From: Candidatus Galligastranaerophilus intestinavium
Lineage (GTDB): Bacteria > Cyanobacteriota > Vampirovibrionia > Gastranaerophilales > Gastranaerophilaceae
Direction: 5' to 3'
DNA length: 32,487 nucleotides
Assembly: GCA_018716625.1 (NCBI GenBank)
Contig: DVJQ01000065.1
Coordinates: forward strand, 1 to 32,487
The translations under genes were made by a program, and so were the position numbers. A model generated the notes under the pieces. The model did not search any database, had not been told where the DNA came from, and worked only from the letters and a program-made list of their open reading frames with translations. Positions 14,193 to 21,888 of this stretch are shown here, in pieces. Numbering within the stretch: the first letter of the stretch is position 1; the number at the start of each line of letters is the position of its first letter.

Positions 14193-15088
14193 TGAAGGGC
14201 ATAATTCTTGCAGGCGGCGCAGGCTCAAGACTCTACCCCGCGTCACTGCCTATATCGAAAATTTTACTGCCGGTTTATGACAAACCGATGATATACTATC
14301 CCATAACAACACTGCTTTTAGCAGGAATCAGGGATATTTTAATCATCACAAATGCCCTTGATATCCAAAATTTTGAAAAAGTTTTGGGTACAGGTGAGCA
14401 AATCGGTGTTAAATTTTCCTATAGGGTGCAAGATGTGCCAAGAGGCATTGCAGACAGCTTTTTAATTGCCGAGGATTTTATAAACAATGAGCCTTGCGCG
14501 CTTATTTTGGGCGATAACATTTTCCATGGGTTCGGATTTTCCTCCATGTTAAAAAAGGTCGGTCAAAAAACGCAAGGCGCAACGGTTTTTGGCTATGCGG
14601 TAAATGACCCGCATCGTTTTGGTGTAGTTGAATTTGATGACAACAACAGGGCATTATCAATTGAAGAAAAACCGCAAAACCCGCGCTCTAACTATGCTGT
14701 AACAGGGTTATATTTTTACGACAAGAACGTTGTTGAATATGCAAAAACACTAAAACCATCTCAAAGAGGTGAATTAGAGATTACTGATTTGAATAATATT
14801 TACCTGAAAAACAGACAGCTTGATGTTGAAATATTGGGCAGGGGTTTTGCTTGGCTTGATACCGGTACTTTTGAAAGTCTTTTGCAAGCAGGAAACTTTA
14901 TCAAATCAATGGAAGTTAATACAGGCATGAAAATAGCCTGCATTGAAGAAGTCGCCTGGCGGATGGGGTACATTAGCACGCAGGATTTATCGAGCCTCGC
15001 GAAAAAATACAATAACGGCTATGGCGAGTACATAGAAAAAATTATTAAAACAAATACAAATAAATTAGATCGCAATGCAGTTGTTTAA
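14192..15088 (+). CDS. rfbA: Glucose-1-phosphate thymidylyltransferase (RmlA/RfbA type)
   Basis: 298 residues. Nucleotidyltransferase making dTDP-glucose for dTDP-rhamnose or related surface sugars. Motifs: [18 protein letters not shown], the lysine in SKILLPVYDKPMIYYP, VQDVPRGIADSF, LILGDNIFHGFGF, IEEKPQNPRSNYAVTGLYFY and WLDTGTFESL. The size fits RmlA well. Start ATG 14192 overlaps the recA stop, with GGAAGAA just upstream. The rest of a rhamnose pathway (rmlB, C, D) is not nearby. Its 3' end overlaps a convergent small gene by 24 nt. Confidence 0.94.
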   Translation: MKGIILAGGAGSRLYPASLPISKILLPVYDKPMIYYPITTLLLAGIRDILIITNALDIQNFEKVLGTGEQIGVKFSYRVQDVPRGIADSFLIAEDFINNEPCALILGDNIFHGFGFSSMLKKVGQKTQGATVFGYAVNDPHRFGVVEFDDNNRALSIEEKPQNPRSNYAVTGLYFYDKNVVEYAKTLKPSQRGELEITDLNNIYLKNRQLDVEILGRGFAWLDTGTFESLLQAGNFIKSMEVNTGMKIACIEEVAWRMGYISTQDLSSLAKKYNNGYGEYIEKIIKTNTNKLDRNAVV

Positions 15089-15373
15089 ATAATTTATTGT
15101 CTGTACTTTAATTTCATACAGATACCTTATGAAATTTAGAAAACATACGCTTTTTGATGATAGTGTAAGACTTATTTCAAAACCGTCAGAACAAAAAGGC
15201 TCATAGTCGTAAACCACGTAGTTGTTGTATTTCGAGCGCCACTCCTTTTTTTCTATTTTGCAGTGGTATTCTAAAGCTAAATCTTCCAGCCACTCGAGGT
15301 AGTCTTTGTTAACATCCCTAAATTCCATAAATACACATTCATCATTTTGTAAACATCTTTTTTCGATTAGCAT
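15065..15373 (-). CDS. Hypothetical protein, 102 residues
   Basis: Not recognised. The gene has an excellent AAGGGAG 7 nt before its ATG at 15373, which supports it being real despite its small size. The sequence is mixed: DVNKDYLEWLEDLALEYHC is helical, then a Tyr/Phe/Ser-rich part, no signal peptide and no membrane segment. Its 3' end overlaps the convergent rfbA by 24 nt. Upstream (15374-15490) lies a non-coding stretch with an inverted repeat. Confidence 0.7.
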   Translation of the reverse strand: MLIEKRCLQNDECVFMEFRDVNKDYLEWLEDLALEYHCKIEKKEWRSKYNNYVVYDYEPFCSDGFEISLTLSSKSVCFLNFIRYLYEIKVQTINYLNNCIAI

Positions 15374-15415
15374 TGAACACTCCCTTATAAATAATTGTCC
15401 TTTCCTCTTTTTTAT

Positions 15416-15476
15416 AAGTCTAGCTGTTTTAATATCTAAAAAAAATAACCGAAGGGGTAATTTAAGGACTAGACTT
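15416..15476. repeat. Inverted repeat AAGTCTAG ... CTAGACTT
   Basis: AAGTCTAG at 15416-15423 and CTAGACTT at 15469-15476 enclose 45 nt containing an A8 tract and AACCGAAGGGG. It lies in the gap between the genes at 15065-15373 and 15496-15882, on a minus-strand transcript that could cross both. It may be a processing or regulatory stem, or paired binding sites. Confidence 0.4.
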
Positions 15477-15495
15477 TTTAGCGGATAAAAAGTAA

Positions 15496-15882
15496 TTATT
15501 TTGTAAGGTTATCTAATGCTAATTTAAAAAATCCTTTTACAAGAGAGTACGAAAAAAGTTTTTTCAAAAATTGAAACTTGCCAAGCCCTCTGAATTTTTT
15601 GAAGGTTTTAAACAATACTACAATATTTATAATATCCAAACCTACAAGCAAAATGCGCTTGATATTATATTTTTTAATTTTTACAATAATTGCTGCAACT
15701 TTGTTAAATTTTACAATAAGTTTTCTAAAATCATGCATGCCTATTTTTACTACCTTGCCTAAAAGCACTATTTCAGAATTTATTTGAATAACTTTTTTGT
15801 TAAACTCTGAAATTTTGAGTCCAATCTGCAATGCGACAATGATTTCAAGTATAATTGTAAAGATGTATATATATTGCTCCAT
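15496..15882 (-). CDS. Small membrane protein, 128 residues, unknown function
   Basis: The start is placed at ATG 15882 (MEQYIYIFTIIL ...): a TATAAT ends 6 nt upstream, whereas longer starts would run into the promoter and into murT. Residues about 4-22 form an N-terminal transmembrane helix. A cationic amphipathic middle (about 25-80: HDFRKLIVKFNKVAAIIVKI) follows, then a second hydrophobic segment (LLVGLDIINIVVLFKTF). Basic overall. The family is not known to me. Divergent from murT through a shared -10 core. Confidence 0.7.
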   Translation of the reverse strand: MEQYIYIFTIILEIIVALQIGLKISEFNKKVIQINSEIVLLGKVVKIGMHDFRKLIVKFNKVAAIIVKIKKYNIKRILLVGLDIINIVVLFKTFKKFRGLGKFQFLKKLFSYSLVKGFFKLALDNLTK

Positions 15883-15888
15883 TTGTGT

Positions 15889-15896
15889 ATTATAAT
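15889..15896. promoter_or_regulatory. Symmetric -10 core for the 15882 gene and murT
   Basis: ATTATAAT: minus TATAAT (15894-15889) ends 6 nt before ATG 15882, a leaderless arrangement; plus TATAAT (15891-15896) gives murT a leader of about 40 nt. Confidence 0.55.
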
Positions 15897-15942
15897 TGAA
15901 CTGTAGTAAAAATTCCATACACACAGCGGGCGATTTTAAAAT

Positions 15943-17331
15943 ATGAACTTTAAACAAGCACTTGACTATACAAATAAATTTTATAGACTTTTGAGAAAAA
16001 TGAATACTCAGGGCACATCATTGCCGGGGAAGTATTTAAGGAAATTTTATCCGAATTTTTTAAAGGAATCGCAAAATTATGTGACTTCTTACAAATTTGC
16101 AATAACGGGTACTAACGGAAAAACCACAACAGCAGGACTTTTGGCTCAAATTTTAAAAGAAGCTCAAAAAAGCGTTATACATAACGAACTGGGCGCAAAC
16201 ATGCCAAACGGTATTGCAACTGCTATTGCGCTTGGGTTATACAATAATTTTAAAGAAAAAGGCGAGGAGTCAAGCGTAGACAACCTTGTAATAGAGTCTG
16301 ACGAGGCTTATTTAAGGGAAGTTTTTGAAAACATTATATTTGATTATCTTTTAGTTACAAATCTTTTTCGCGATCAACTTGACAGATATGGCGAGCTTGA
16401 TATAACAAAAAAGAAAATTCAAGAAGGTATCAGAATAAATCCTGACTTAAAAATTATTCTAAATGCAGATGACCCGGGGCTTTATGAAATTGAAAAAAAT
16501 ATAAAAAATGACATGCTTTTGCCAAAAAAGAAAAGAAAAGTTTTGTATTTTGGCTTTGAGGATGTTGAGTTTTGTGATTTTGATGCACAATCAAACAGTC
16601 CCTCTGAGGTAATTTACTGTCCTGTATGCAAAAAACCGCTTAAATATACAAAAAGATTTTACTCTCAGCTTGGACTTTGGAGTTGTGCTTGTCGTACAAA
16701 AAGACCAAGACCTGATGTTTGTGCCAACGTTAAAGTGTTTAAAAATTATTCTATACTTAATGTCCGCTACGAGGGCAAAAGTATTATGTATAAATTAAAT
16801 CTTTCGGGTTTATATAATGCCTACAATGCTCTTGGTGCAATTGCATGTGCTTATATGGCGCAAATTGACAGAAAAATAATTGCTGCCGCACTTGATAATT
16901 ACAAGCCTGTTTTTGGAAGGTCGCAAAGAGAAGTTATACAAGGGAAAGAGCTGAAAGTTCACCTTATAAAAAATCCGACAGGTGCATGCGAGGTTTTAAG
17001 GAGCTTAAAAAATTCAAAAAATACAAAATTAATGATTGCAATAAATGACAAATATGCAGATGGCAGAGATGTTTCTTGGCTTTGGGATGTTGATTTTGAA
17101 ATATTGCAAAAGTTTGATAATAAAATATATGTTACAGGTACGCGAGCTGACGATATGGCACTAAGGCTTAAATATGCAGGTGTGAACTTGAGTCATCTTG
17201 TTATTGAAAATGACATTAAAAAGACTTTTAACTTTGCGCTAAAATCTGTTGAACCTGATGAGAAGCTTGTTATTTTGCCGACATATACAGCTTTGCTAAA
17301 ACTGGATAAAATTATTAAAAGCAAGCTCTAA
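15943..17331 (+). CDS. murT: Mur ligase MurT (lipid II isoglutaminyl synthase, large subunit)
   Basis: 462 residues. MurT with GatD amidates the alpha-carboxyl of Glu in lipid II. Motifs: TGTNGKTTTAGLLAQIL (ATP binding, about 53-70), HNELGANMPNG, ESDEAYLREVF, TNLFRDQLDRYGELD and LNADDPGL; a MurT-specific zinc-ribbon insert, CPVC (about 226) and CAC in SQLGLWSCACRTKRPRPDV; and the C-terminal DUF1727 (NPTGACEVLRSL, AINDKYADGRDVSWLWDVDF). These rule out MurC-F and FolC. gatD normally sits directly beside murT but is absent here. The stop is shared tail-to-tail with the FlhA-like gene (CTAA at 17328-17331). Confidence 0.93.
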   Translation: MNFKQALDYTNKFYRLLRKMNTQGTSLPGKYLRKFYPNFLKESQNYVTSYKFAITGTNGKTTTAGLLAQILKEAQKSVIHNELGANMPNGIATAIALGLYNNFKEKGEESSVDNLVIESDEAYLREVFENIIFDYLLVTNLFRDQLDRYGELDITKKKIQEGIRINPDLKIILNADDPGLYEIEKNIKNDMLLPKKKRKVLYFGFEDVEFCDFDAQSNSPSEVIYCPVCKKPLKYTKRFYSQLGLWSCACRTKRPRPDVCANVKVFKNYSILNVRYEGKSIMYKLNLSGLYNAYNALGAIACAYMAQIDRKIIAAALDNYKPVFGRSQREVIQGKELKVHLIKNPTGACEVLRSLKNSKNTKLMIAINDKYADGRDVSWLWDVDFEILQKFDNKIYVTGTRADDMALRLKYAGVNLSHLVIENDIKKTFNFALKSVEPDEKLVILPTYTALLKLDKIIKSKL

Positions 17332-18779
17332 ATTTGTCCTAAAATTTTCAGTTCAAATTCGCTTGAAATTTCTTCAGGACAAATTACTGTAATATCGGTG
17401 TAGATTTGCGATATTAAAACAAACAAAAGTTGCCTGTAGTGTTGTGGTGCAACAAGTACTACTTTTTGTTCATTTGAGAATATGTTTTTTAATTCTTTTT
17501 TAAATTTAGAAAACTTTGTGCCGTCTATTTTTACAACTCCGTCAGATTCTTCATAAGATTCATTTTGCAGCATTTGTATAATTTCTTCAGATACTTCATA
17601 TCCAAAAATTTGTTTATCTTCATTGGCACAGCTCCAACTAATTTGGTGGCAAAGTGCCGTTCTGAGCTTTTCCAACAAATCGGTTTTTGTTGAATCATCC
17701 GAGAAGTCGTTTATTTTTTCAAAAATAAACACAACGTCTTTTACGCTTACTCTTTCGCGAATTAAGCTGCAAAAAATGTATTTTAACTCAGAAACAGAGA
17801 TAAAATCACCCAATATTGAATCAATTAAAAATGAATTATGTTCAGATACAAGTTCTATATAGCGGTTCATGTCATTGTAGCTGAAAATCTCGTTTACATG
17901 AGTTATGGCATAATGTTTAAGATATTCTACAACGTATTCGCAAGGTGTTATTCCTTTTGCCCAAAAGTCCTTGCAGGCATTTTCCTCTATCCAAACAACT
18001 TTTCTGTTTGTAAGCGGGTCTTTTGTTTTTATTGAATTTTTCGGGTATTTTTCAAGATTTAATTCATCTTCAAAAAACATTACATGTCCTAAATAAGCCT
18101 TAGAGCTTGCAACAGGAACTGCATGTATTGATATTGTAAAAGCATTTTCTTCAAGCTCGGGATTTTCAACAAATTGAACTTTTGGGATAATATAGCCAAG
18201 CTCCGAAGTGAGTTCCTGACGAGCTTTTATTGTTTGAGCAAGCAGGTTTTGTTCACTTTGCCCGTTGTTTAAAAGATAAAGCTCCTCGCTTAAATTAATT
18301 GAAAGACGTTCTACCCCAAGGTTTTGAACCATTTTAGAAGGTGAGAGCAAACTTTTGAGTTGTTTTTTTAAATTGTTGAGTTTATCGATTTCTTTTGAAA
18401 TTTCTTCATTTAAAAATTCGCGCTCATCATCCTTTGCACTCTCTAAAAATTTCTTTATTTCTTCAATTTTTGCGCGCCTTTCGCGAATTTTCTTTTGAAT
18501 ATTTAAACACAATTCATAAGGCTGCTCTTTCGAATAGAGCATTTTTTCCATCTGAGTTTTAAAACCTAAAATGTCTTCAAACTCTGCCTCGTCATAGAAA
18601 TTTTCGACTTCTCTAACGAAAATGCAATTATAGACAAGCTTAGAGCCGTTATCAGCCTCGTAGATAGAATATAAATCCCAGCCTTCTTTTGTCATGGAAT
18701 TAAGAGTATTTTCTAATAGCGTGACTTCGTCACAAGGGCAAACTTTTATGGTAAATTCCTGACGCGTAGGTTTAAACAT
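17328..18779 (-). CDS. Soluble fusion protein: DUF4177-like domain, coiled coil, FlhA cytoplasmic domain
   Basis: 483 residues, no transmembrane segment. Residues 1-60 (ENTLNSMTKEGWDLYSIYE, then LVYNCIFVRE) resemble the DUF4177 fold. About 92-150 is a charged coiled coil (KKIRERRAKIEEIKKFLES ...). From about 150 to the end it matches the whole FlhA C-domain: ARQELTSELGYIIPKVQFVE, a degenerate VEVARG strand (AVPVASSKAYLG), RKVVWIEENACKDFWAKG, PCEYVVEYLKHYAITHVNEI, SVSELKYIFCSLIRERVSVK, LRTALCHQI, and the terminal KVVLVAPQHYRQLLFVLISQ with VICPEEI in place of VLSYNEI. FlhA normally has about 330 N-terminal residues with eight membrane helices; they are absent here and no broken frame explains it. 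A likely role is binding export chaperone-substrate complexes; this is inference. Confidence 0.8.
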   Translation of the reverse strand: MFKPTRQEFTIKVCPCDEVTLLENTLNSMTKEGWDLYSIYEADNGSKLVYNCIFVREVENFYDEAEFEDILGFKTQMEKMLYSKEQPYELCLNIQKKIRERRAKIEEIKKFLESAKDDEREFLNEEISKEIDKLNNLKKQLKSLLSPSKMVQNLGVERLSINLSEELYLLNNGQSEQNLLAQTIKARQELTSELGYIIPKVQFVENPELEENAFTISIHAVPVASSKAYLGHVMFFEDELNLEKYPKNSIKTKDPLTNRKVVWIEENACKDFWAKGITPCEYVVEYLKHYAITHVNEIFSYNDMNRYIELVSEHNSFLIDSILGDFISVSELKYIFCSLIRERVSVKDVVFIFEKINDFSDDSTKTDLLEKLRTALCHQISWSCANEDKQIFGYEVSEEIIQMLQNESYEESDGVVKIDGTKFSKFKKELKNIFSNEQKVVLVAPQHYRQLLFVLISQIYTDITVICPEEISSEFELKILGQI

Positions 18780-18785
18780 ATACTT

Positions 18786-18794
18786 ATTTTAACA
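18786..18794 (-). promoter_or_regulatory. Extended -10 with leaderless spacing before the FlhA-like gene
   Basis: TGTTAAAAT on the minus strand (18794-18786) ends 6 nt before ATG 18779. It lies in the 21-nt gap after the 18801 gene, so the FlhA-like gene may have its own leaderless promoter inside the operon. No Shine-Dalgarno is present. Confidence 0.4.
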
Positions 18795-18800
18795 CAAAAA

Positions 18801-19136
18801 TTAAGCTTTTTGTTTATTGTCAGCTTTATTTTTTGATATTCTGTTTACAACAAAGTCAACCGCGCCACCTGCTACAAATCCTGCCATAGCACATATTAGC
18901 GCGGAAAACGTGGCAAATGAGGCTTTTCTTATGCTTTTATAATATTTTGAATGATTTTTTACAGCATCTTGAGTTGATTTAGTTAGCTTTTTAAGAAACT
19001 CGTCAGAGCGCATTGTTTTTCTGGCAGAGTATATGCCGTATGCTCCTGCTGCACTTGCAAGTGTTATTCTTCCTACTCTTGAAACTGTGTATTTGTTTCC
19101 CTTTGGCGTTGTCGCCTGAGTGCTTATAACTCTCAT
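18801..19136 (-). CDS. Small membrane protein of unknown function
   Basis: 111 residues. The first hydrophobic stretch is about 25-40 (ITLASAAGAYGIYSARK) and the second, stronger one is about 70-95 (ASFATFSALICAMAGFVAGG). The rest is basic and the C-terminus is Lys-rich (RISKNKADNKQKA). The N-terminus MRVISTQATTPKGN resembles short leaders seen on lineage-specific proteins. AAAAGGAAG lies before the ATG and a TATAAT-like box lies further upstream. It precedes the FlhA-like gene by 21 nt in the same direction, so a membrane anchor for that soluble protein is an attractive but untested idea. Confidence 0.7.
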   Translation of the reverse strand: MRVISTQATTPKGNKYTVSRVGRITLASAAGAYGIYSARKTMRSDEFLKKLTKSTQDAVKNHSKYYKSIRKASFATFSALICAMAGFVAGGAVDFVVNRISKNKADNKQKA

Positions 19137-19270
19137 ATTCTTCCTTTTATTCTCTAAATATATTATAAAATACTTTTTTATTGAAAATCGGCATGTATAT
19201 TATTCTTATATAAATATTGTAATAATATTTAATAGTGGAAAAATCACACTTATTTGTGTTATTATTTTAT

Positions 19271-19528
19271 AGCCACGCTTCACGGGGTGTTGCAAGCCCT
19301 CGACCGAAAGCTTATGTCGGGTGCAAAGCCTGCTATGAGGCATAGCGAATGTAAATTGAAAGTCGAAATATTGTTGATAACCTAGATGTTTGCGGCGATT
19401 ATGCAGCGAACCGTGTCAGGATGGAAACATAGCAGCACTAAGTTGACGTTAACGGGTGTGAGCATTTAGGGGGTAGATGTTTTGTATCGTAGGTTTATAT
19501 TTTCTGTGACGATAGGCAGGGCGTGGCT
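19271..19528 (+). ncRNA. ffs: Long (Alu-domain type) signal recognition particle RNA
   Basis: The helix-8 core is clear at 19413-19438: GUG/CAC closing pairs, the symmetric UCAGG/AGCAG internal loop, AUG/CAU and a GAAA tetraloop, the binding site for Ffh. The ends pair over 8 bp: AGCCACGC (19271-19278) with GCGTGGCT (19521-19528). About 258 nt is far longer than the 110-nt 4.5S type; the 5' third holds a G-rich Alu-like fold with hairpins, including GCTATG-AGG-CATAGC (19332-19346). This matches the bacterial large SRP RNA class. A TATTAT at 19260-19265 is a plausible -10. The T-rich stretch after 19527 lies over the end of the convergent gene. It fills the 393-nt gap between coding genes. Confidence 0.9.
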
Positions 19529-19529
19529 T

Positions 19530-21365
19530 TTATCTTTTGTTTTCTTCTTCGCACTGTTTTGAAAATACGCAAGTTTTTAAGACGTCTGTGTATTTTTTAT
19601 CTAAATGTGCCCAATCAAAAAGCACTATGCCTTGAAGGTTTTGGTTTCTTATTATATGAATTTGTTTCAATAAATCTTCGCTCTCGCCTTCCATAAAACC
19701 AACAAATAATCCCGGGTAGATTTTTGTCTTGGACGACGTTTTTCTTTTCATTTCTTCCAACATGGAATTTGCAAGGTTGTAGTCTGCAGTTAAAATCAGG
19801 GGTGTTAAGGCATCTACATAGCCGTAAGAACTCCACCTTTGCCAGTTTTGTTGTTTTGTTTCAAGACTTGATTTGTAATCAGGGAAAACAACTGTGCTAA
19901 GCATAACTCCGCGGTCTTTTATTGCGTCTTTAACGCTTGCAACATATCTTGAAATTCTCTCTTGCCTGTAGTTGTCCCATTTGTTCCACATAGCGGCATT
20001 TGAGTTTATTTTTATCGGGTCAACACCGTATATTTTTTTGAATTCTTCTCTTGCATATGGTGTATAACCCCAGTTTGAAGCTTCATAGTTCGATGATGAA
20101 GATTTAGCACTCAGGGGGTACCTTACATAATCAAGATTTACACCGTCTATGTCGTATTTTGCACAAATCTCAAGGATTAATTTAACTAAAAAGTCTACAA
20201 CTTCAGGATTTGCAGGGTCGATAAAATATCCGCGATGTTCGCTCATATGCGCAACAGGCTGATTTGATTCGCTGTTTGCTTTGTTTCTGTTGCCCCAAGC
20301 AGGTTTTATTGCAAGAATATTATAAGCATCCTCCTGCGGGAGATTGTTGCCTATATAAAATGATTCAAACCAAATATGCAGTTTCATATTACGTTTGTGC
20401 GCGCCGCGAATCCAAGCAGAAAGCGGGTCGTAGCCTCTAAAATTTTTGTTTTGACCTTCAAATCCGTAACTTTTCATAACTTCTGAGGGGAAAATAGTTT
20501 TGCCATGGAAGTATGTTTCTAAAAATATAGTATTTATGCCCAACTGAGCCATCTCGTCCAATGTATGCTCAACTTCCGATTCGCTTTTTTGAACAGGGCG
20601 AACCCATACACCTTTAAGCTCGTCTTTCAAGTATGGCAGAGTGTAGCTTAGTGCAATTTGAGAAGATGTAATGGAATTTTTTGCGCTTTGAAGCGCTGAA
20701 TTGGAATTTGATGAACAAGAGCGTTTAAGCTCTTTTTTTGCTTTTTTTAAATATTCTTTAACTTTTTTATCATCACGATTTTTATACTGTTTTTTTGTTT
20801 TTTCAAGTATTTGCTCTACTTCATTAATTTTTACTTTTGCGTAATATCTGTAGCTGCTTATTGTTGTAAAGGAATGTAGTATACAGTTTTTTTCATCAAT
20901 TCTTACTTTTGTACCGACCTTTAAATTTTCGCCAATCCACTTGCTTGCACTGCCATGCCCGCTTATAACAAAACCGTCATGCGGGATTATGGAGTCCGCA
21001 CCTGTTAAGCGCACAACAGTGTCCCCTACAACAACCGCCTCTTTGCCGAATTCATTTGTAAGAGTTCTTCTTCCGTATTCTCTTTTATAAATTACAAGCT
21101 GGTTGGGACCGCGATTTCCTGGGAAAGATATGCCAAGTTTGTTTACGCGATTGCTTGGATAAATTGCATCAATTTTTCTTGATGATTTGGATATTATTCT
21201 GTCTTTTTTTGAAAGTTTTCCGTATTCAACGCCTGATTCGCTTTCACTGTCAAGTTTTAGCGTATTTGTATCTGAAATCTCAAGAAGCGCATCTTTTTTT
21301 GCGGCATACGCAGGTATGTTTAAAAGTAACACTAAAAATAATACTATCGCAAAAATTTTTTTCAT
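19530..21365 (-). CDS. Secreted GHL10 (DUF187) family glycoside hydrolase-like protein
   Basis: 611 residues. A signal peptide of about 21 residues ends PAYA. Residues about 25-170 form an N-terminal domain with a GFVISGHGSASKWIGE motif like that found before phosphodiester-glycosidase and GHL domains. Residues 170-235 are Lys-rich helices. From about 248 comes the GHL10 TIM barrel: ELKGVWVRPV, LGINTIFLETYFHGKTIFPS, WIRGAHKRNMKLHIWFESF, HRGYFIDPANPEV, DIDGVNLDYVRYP (probable catalytic Asp) and LQGIVLFDWAH near the end. Relatives such as DigH cleave denuded peptidoglycan glycans, so a cell-wall role is likely. The promoter TTGCAC-17-TAGAAT ends 9 nt before the ATG. Confidence 0.88.
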   Translation of the reverse strand: MKKIFAIVLFLVLLLNIPAYAAKKDALLEISDTNTLKLDSESESGVEYGKLSKKDRIISKSSRKIDAIYPSNRVNKLGISFPGNRGPNQLVIYKREYGRRTLTNEFGKEAVVVGDTVVRLTGADSIIPHDGFVISGHGSASKWIGENLKVGTKVRIDEKNCILHSFTTISSYRYYAKVKINEVEQILEKTKKQYKNRDDKKVKEYLKKAKKELKRSCSSNSNSALQSAKNSITSSQIALSYTLPYLKDELKGVWVRPVQKSESEVEHTLDEMAQLGINTIFLETYFHGKTIFPSEVMKSYGFEGQNKNFRGYDPLSAWIRGAHKRNMKLHIWFESFYIGNNLPQEDAYNILAIKPAWGNRNKANSESNQPVAHMSEHRGYFIDPANPEVVDFLVKLILEICAKYDIDGVNLDYVRYPLSAKSSSSNYEASNWGYTPYAREEFKKIYGVDPIKINSNAAMWNKWDNYRQERISRYVASVKDAIKDRGVMLSTVVFPDYKSSLETKQQNWQRWSSYGYVDALTPLILTADYNLANSMLEEMKRKTSSKTKIYPGLFVGFMEGESEDLLKQIHIIRNQNLQGIVLFDWAHLDKKYTDVLKTCVFSKQCEEENKR

Positions 21366-21374
21366 TTCTTTTTA

Positions 21375-21403
21375 ATTCTACACAAAAATTTTACATAGTG
21401 CAA
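21375..21403 (-). promoter_or_regulatory. Promoter of the GHL10 gene
   Basis: TTGCAC (21403-21398), 17 bp, TAGAAT (21380-21375) on the minus strand, 9 nt before ATG 21365; the leader would be only 2-3 nt. Its -35 half overlaps the divergent promoter at 21390-21418. Confidence 0.6.
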
Positions 21404-21418
21404 AAAATAATATATAAT
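21390..21418 (+). promoter_or_regulatory. Promoter of the 21444 gene
   Basis: TTTACA (21390-21395), 17 bp, TATAAT (21413-21418). Leader of about 20 nt containing AAAGGAG before ATG 21444. Overlaps the opposing GHL10 promoter back-to-back. Confidence 0.7.
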
Positions 21419-21443
21419 GGTTTACAAAAGGAGTTAAATAAAT

Positions 21444-21794
21444 ATGGCAAATGACAACAACGAAACCATGCCCGTAGAGGTTTGCATACTTACAAAAGAT
21501 CACGACATAAAAGGAACGGTTCACGTTTCAAAGTTAACCAAGGCAAACCGAGAATTAACAGAACTTTTAAATGATAAAGAAAGACGTTTCCTTGCTGTTA
21601 CAAATGCCGAAATTATGGGAAAAAACTCCTCTAATACCCCAAGAAGATACGACTTTTTAGAAATCCATATGGATGCAATTGTAATAATTCACCCTGCAGC
21701 TCAGGTACTTTTTAAAGAAACATCAAAGGCTCAGGAAGATATTGCAAGATTTAGAGAATTAAGAAATAAACTTTCACAAACAAAACCGTTTTAG
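21444..21794 (+). CDS. Conserved hypothetical protein, DUF6812-like
   Basis: 116 residues. VEVCILTKDHDIKGTVHVSK, then LTELLNDKERRFLAVTNAEI and YDFLEIHMDAIVIIHPA form a small beta-barrel pattern (strand, 'D-L-' turn, 'FLa-TnA-' strand, final hydrophobic strand) that resembles DUF6812-type proteins. The last 25 residues are a charged helix. Cytoplasmic; function unknown. It has a strong Shine-Dalgarno (AAAGGAG) and its own promoter. Confidence 0.8.
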   Translation: MANDNNETMPVEVCILTKDHDIKGTVHVSKLTKANRELTELLNDKERRFLAVTNAEIMGKNSSNTPRRYDFLEIHMDAIVIIHPAAQVLFKETSKAQEDIARFRELRNKLSQTKPF

Positions 21795-21888
21795 TGAGCT
21801 TTTAGTTTAAAAATATTTGCGCAAAACTTTTCTTTTTTAGGTTTTGTACTTCTGCCAAAAGAAATATAAACCCATAGAGAGGAATGCT

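Noticed and set aside
19271-19528. tmRNA or RNase P RNA as alternative identity
   Set aside because: No tag-peptide frame, tRNA-like 3' end, or RNase P signature was seen, whereas the SRP helix-8 core is exact.
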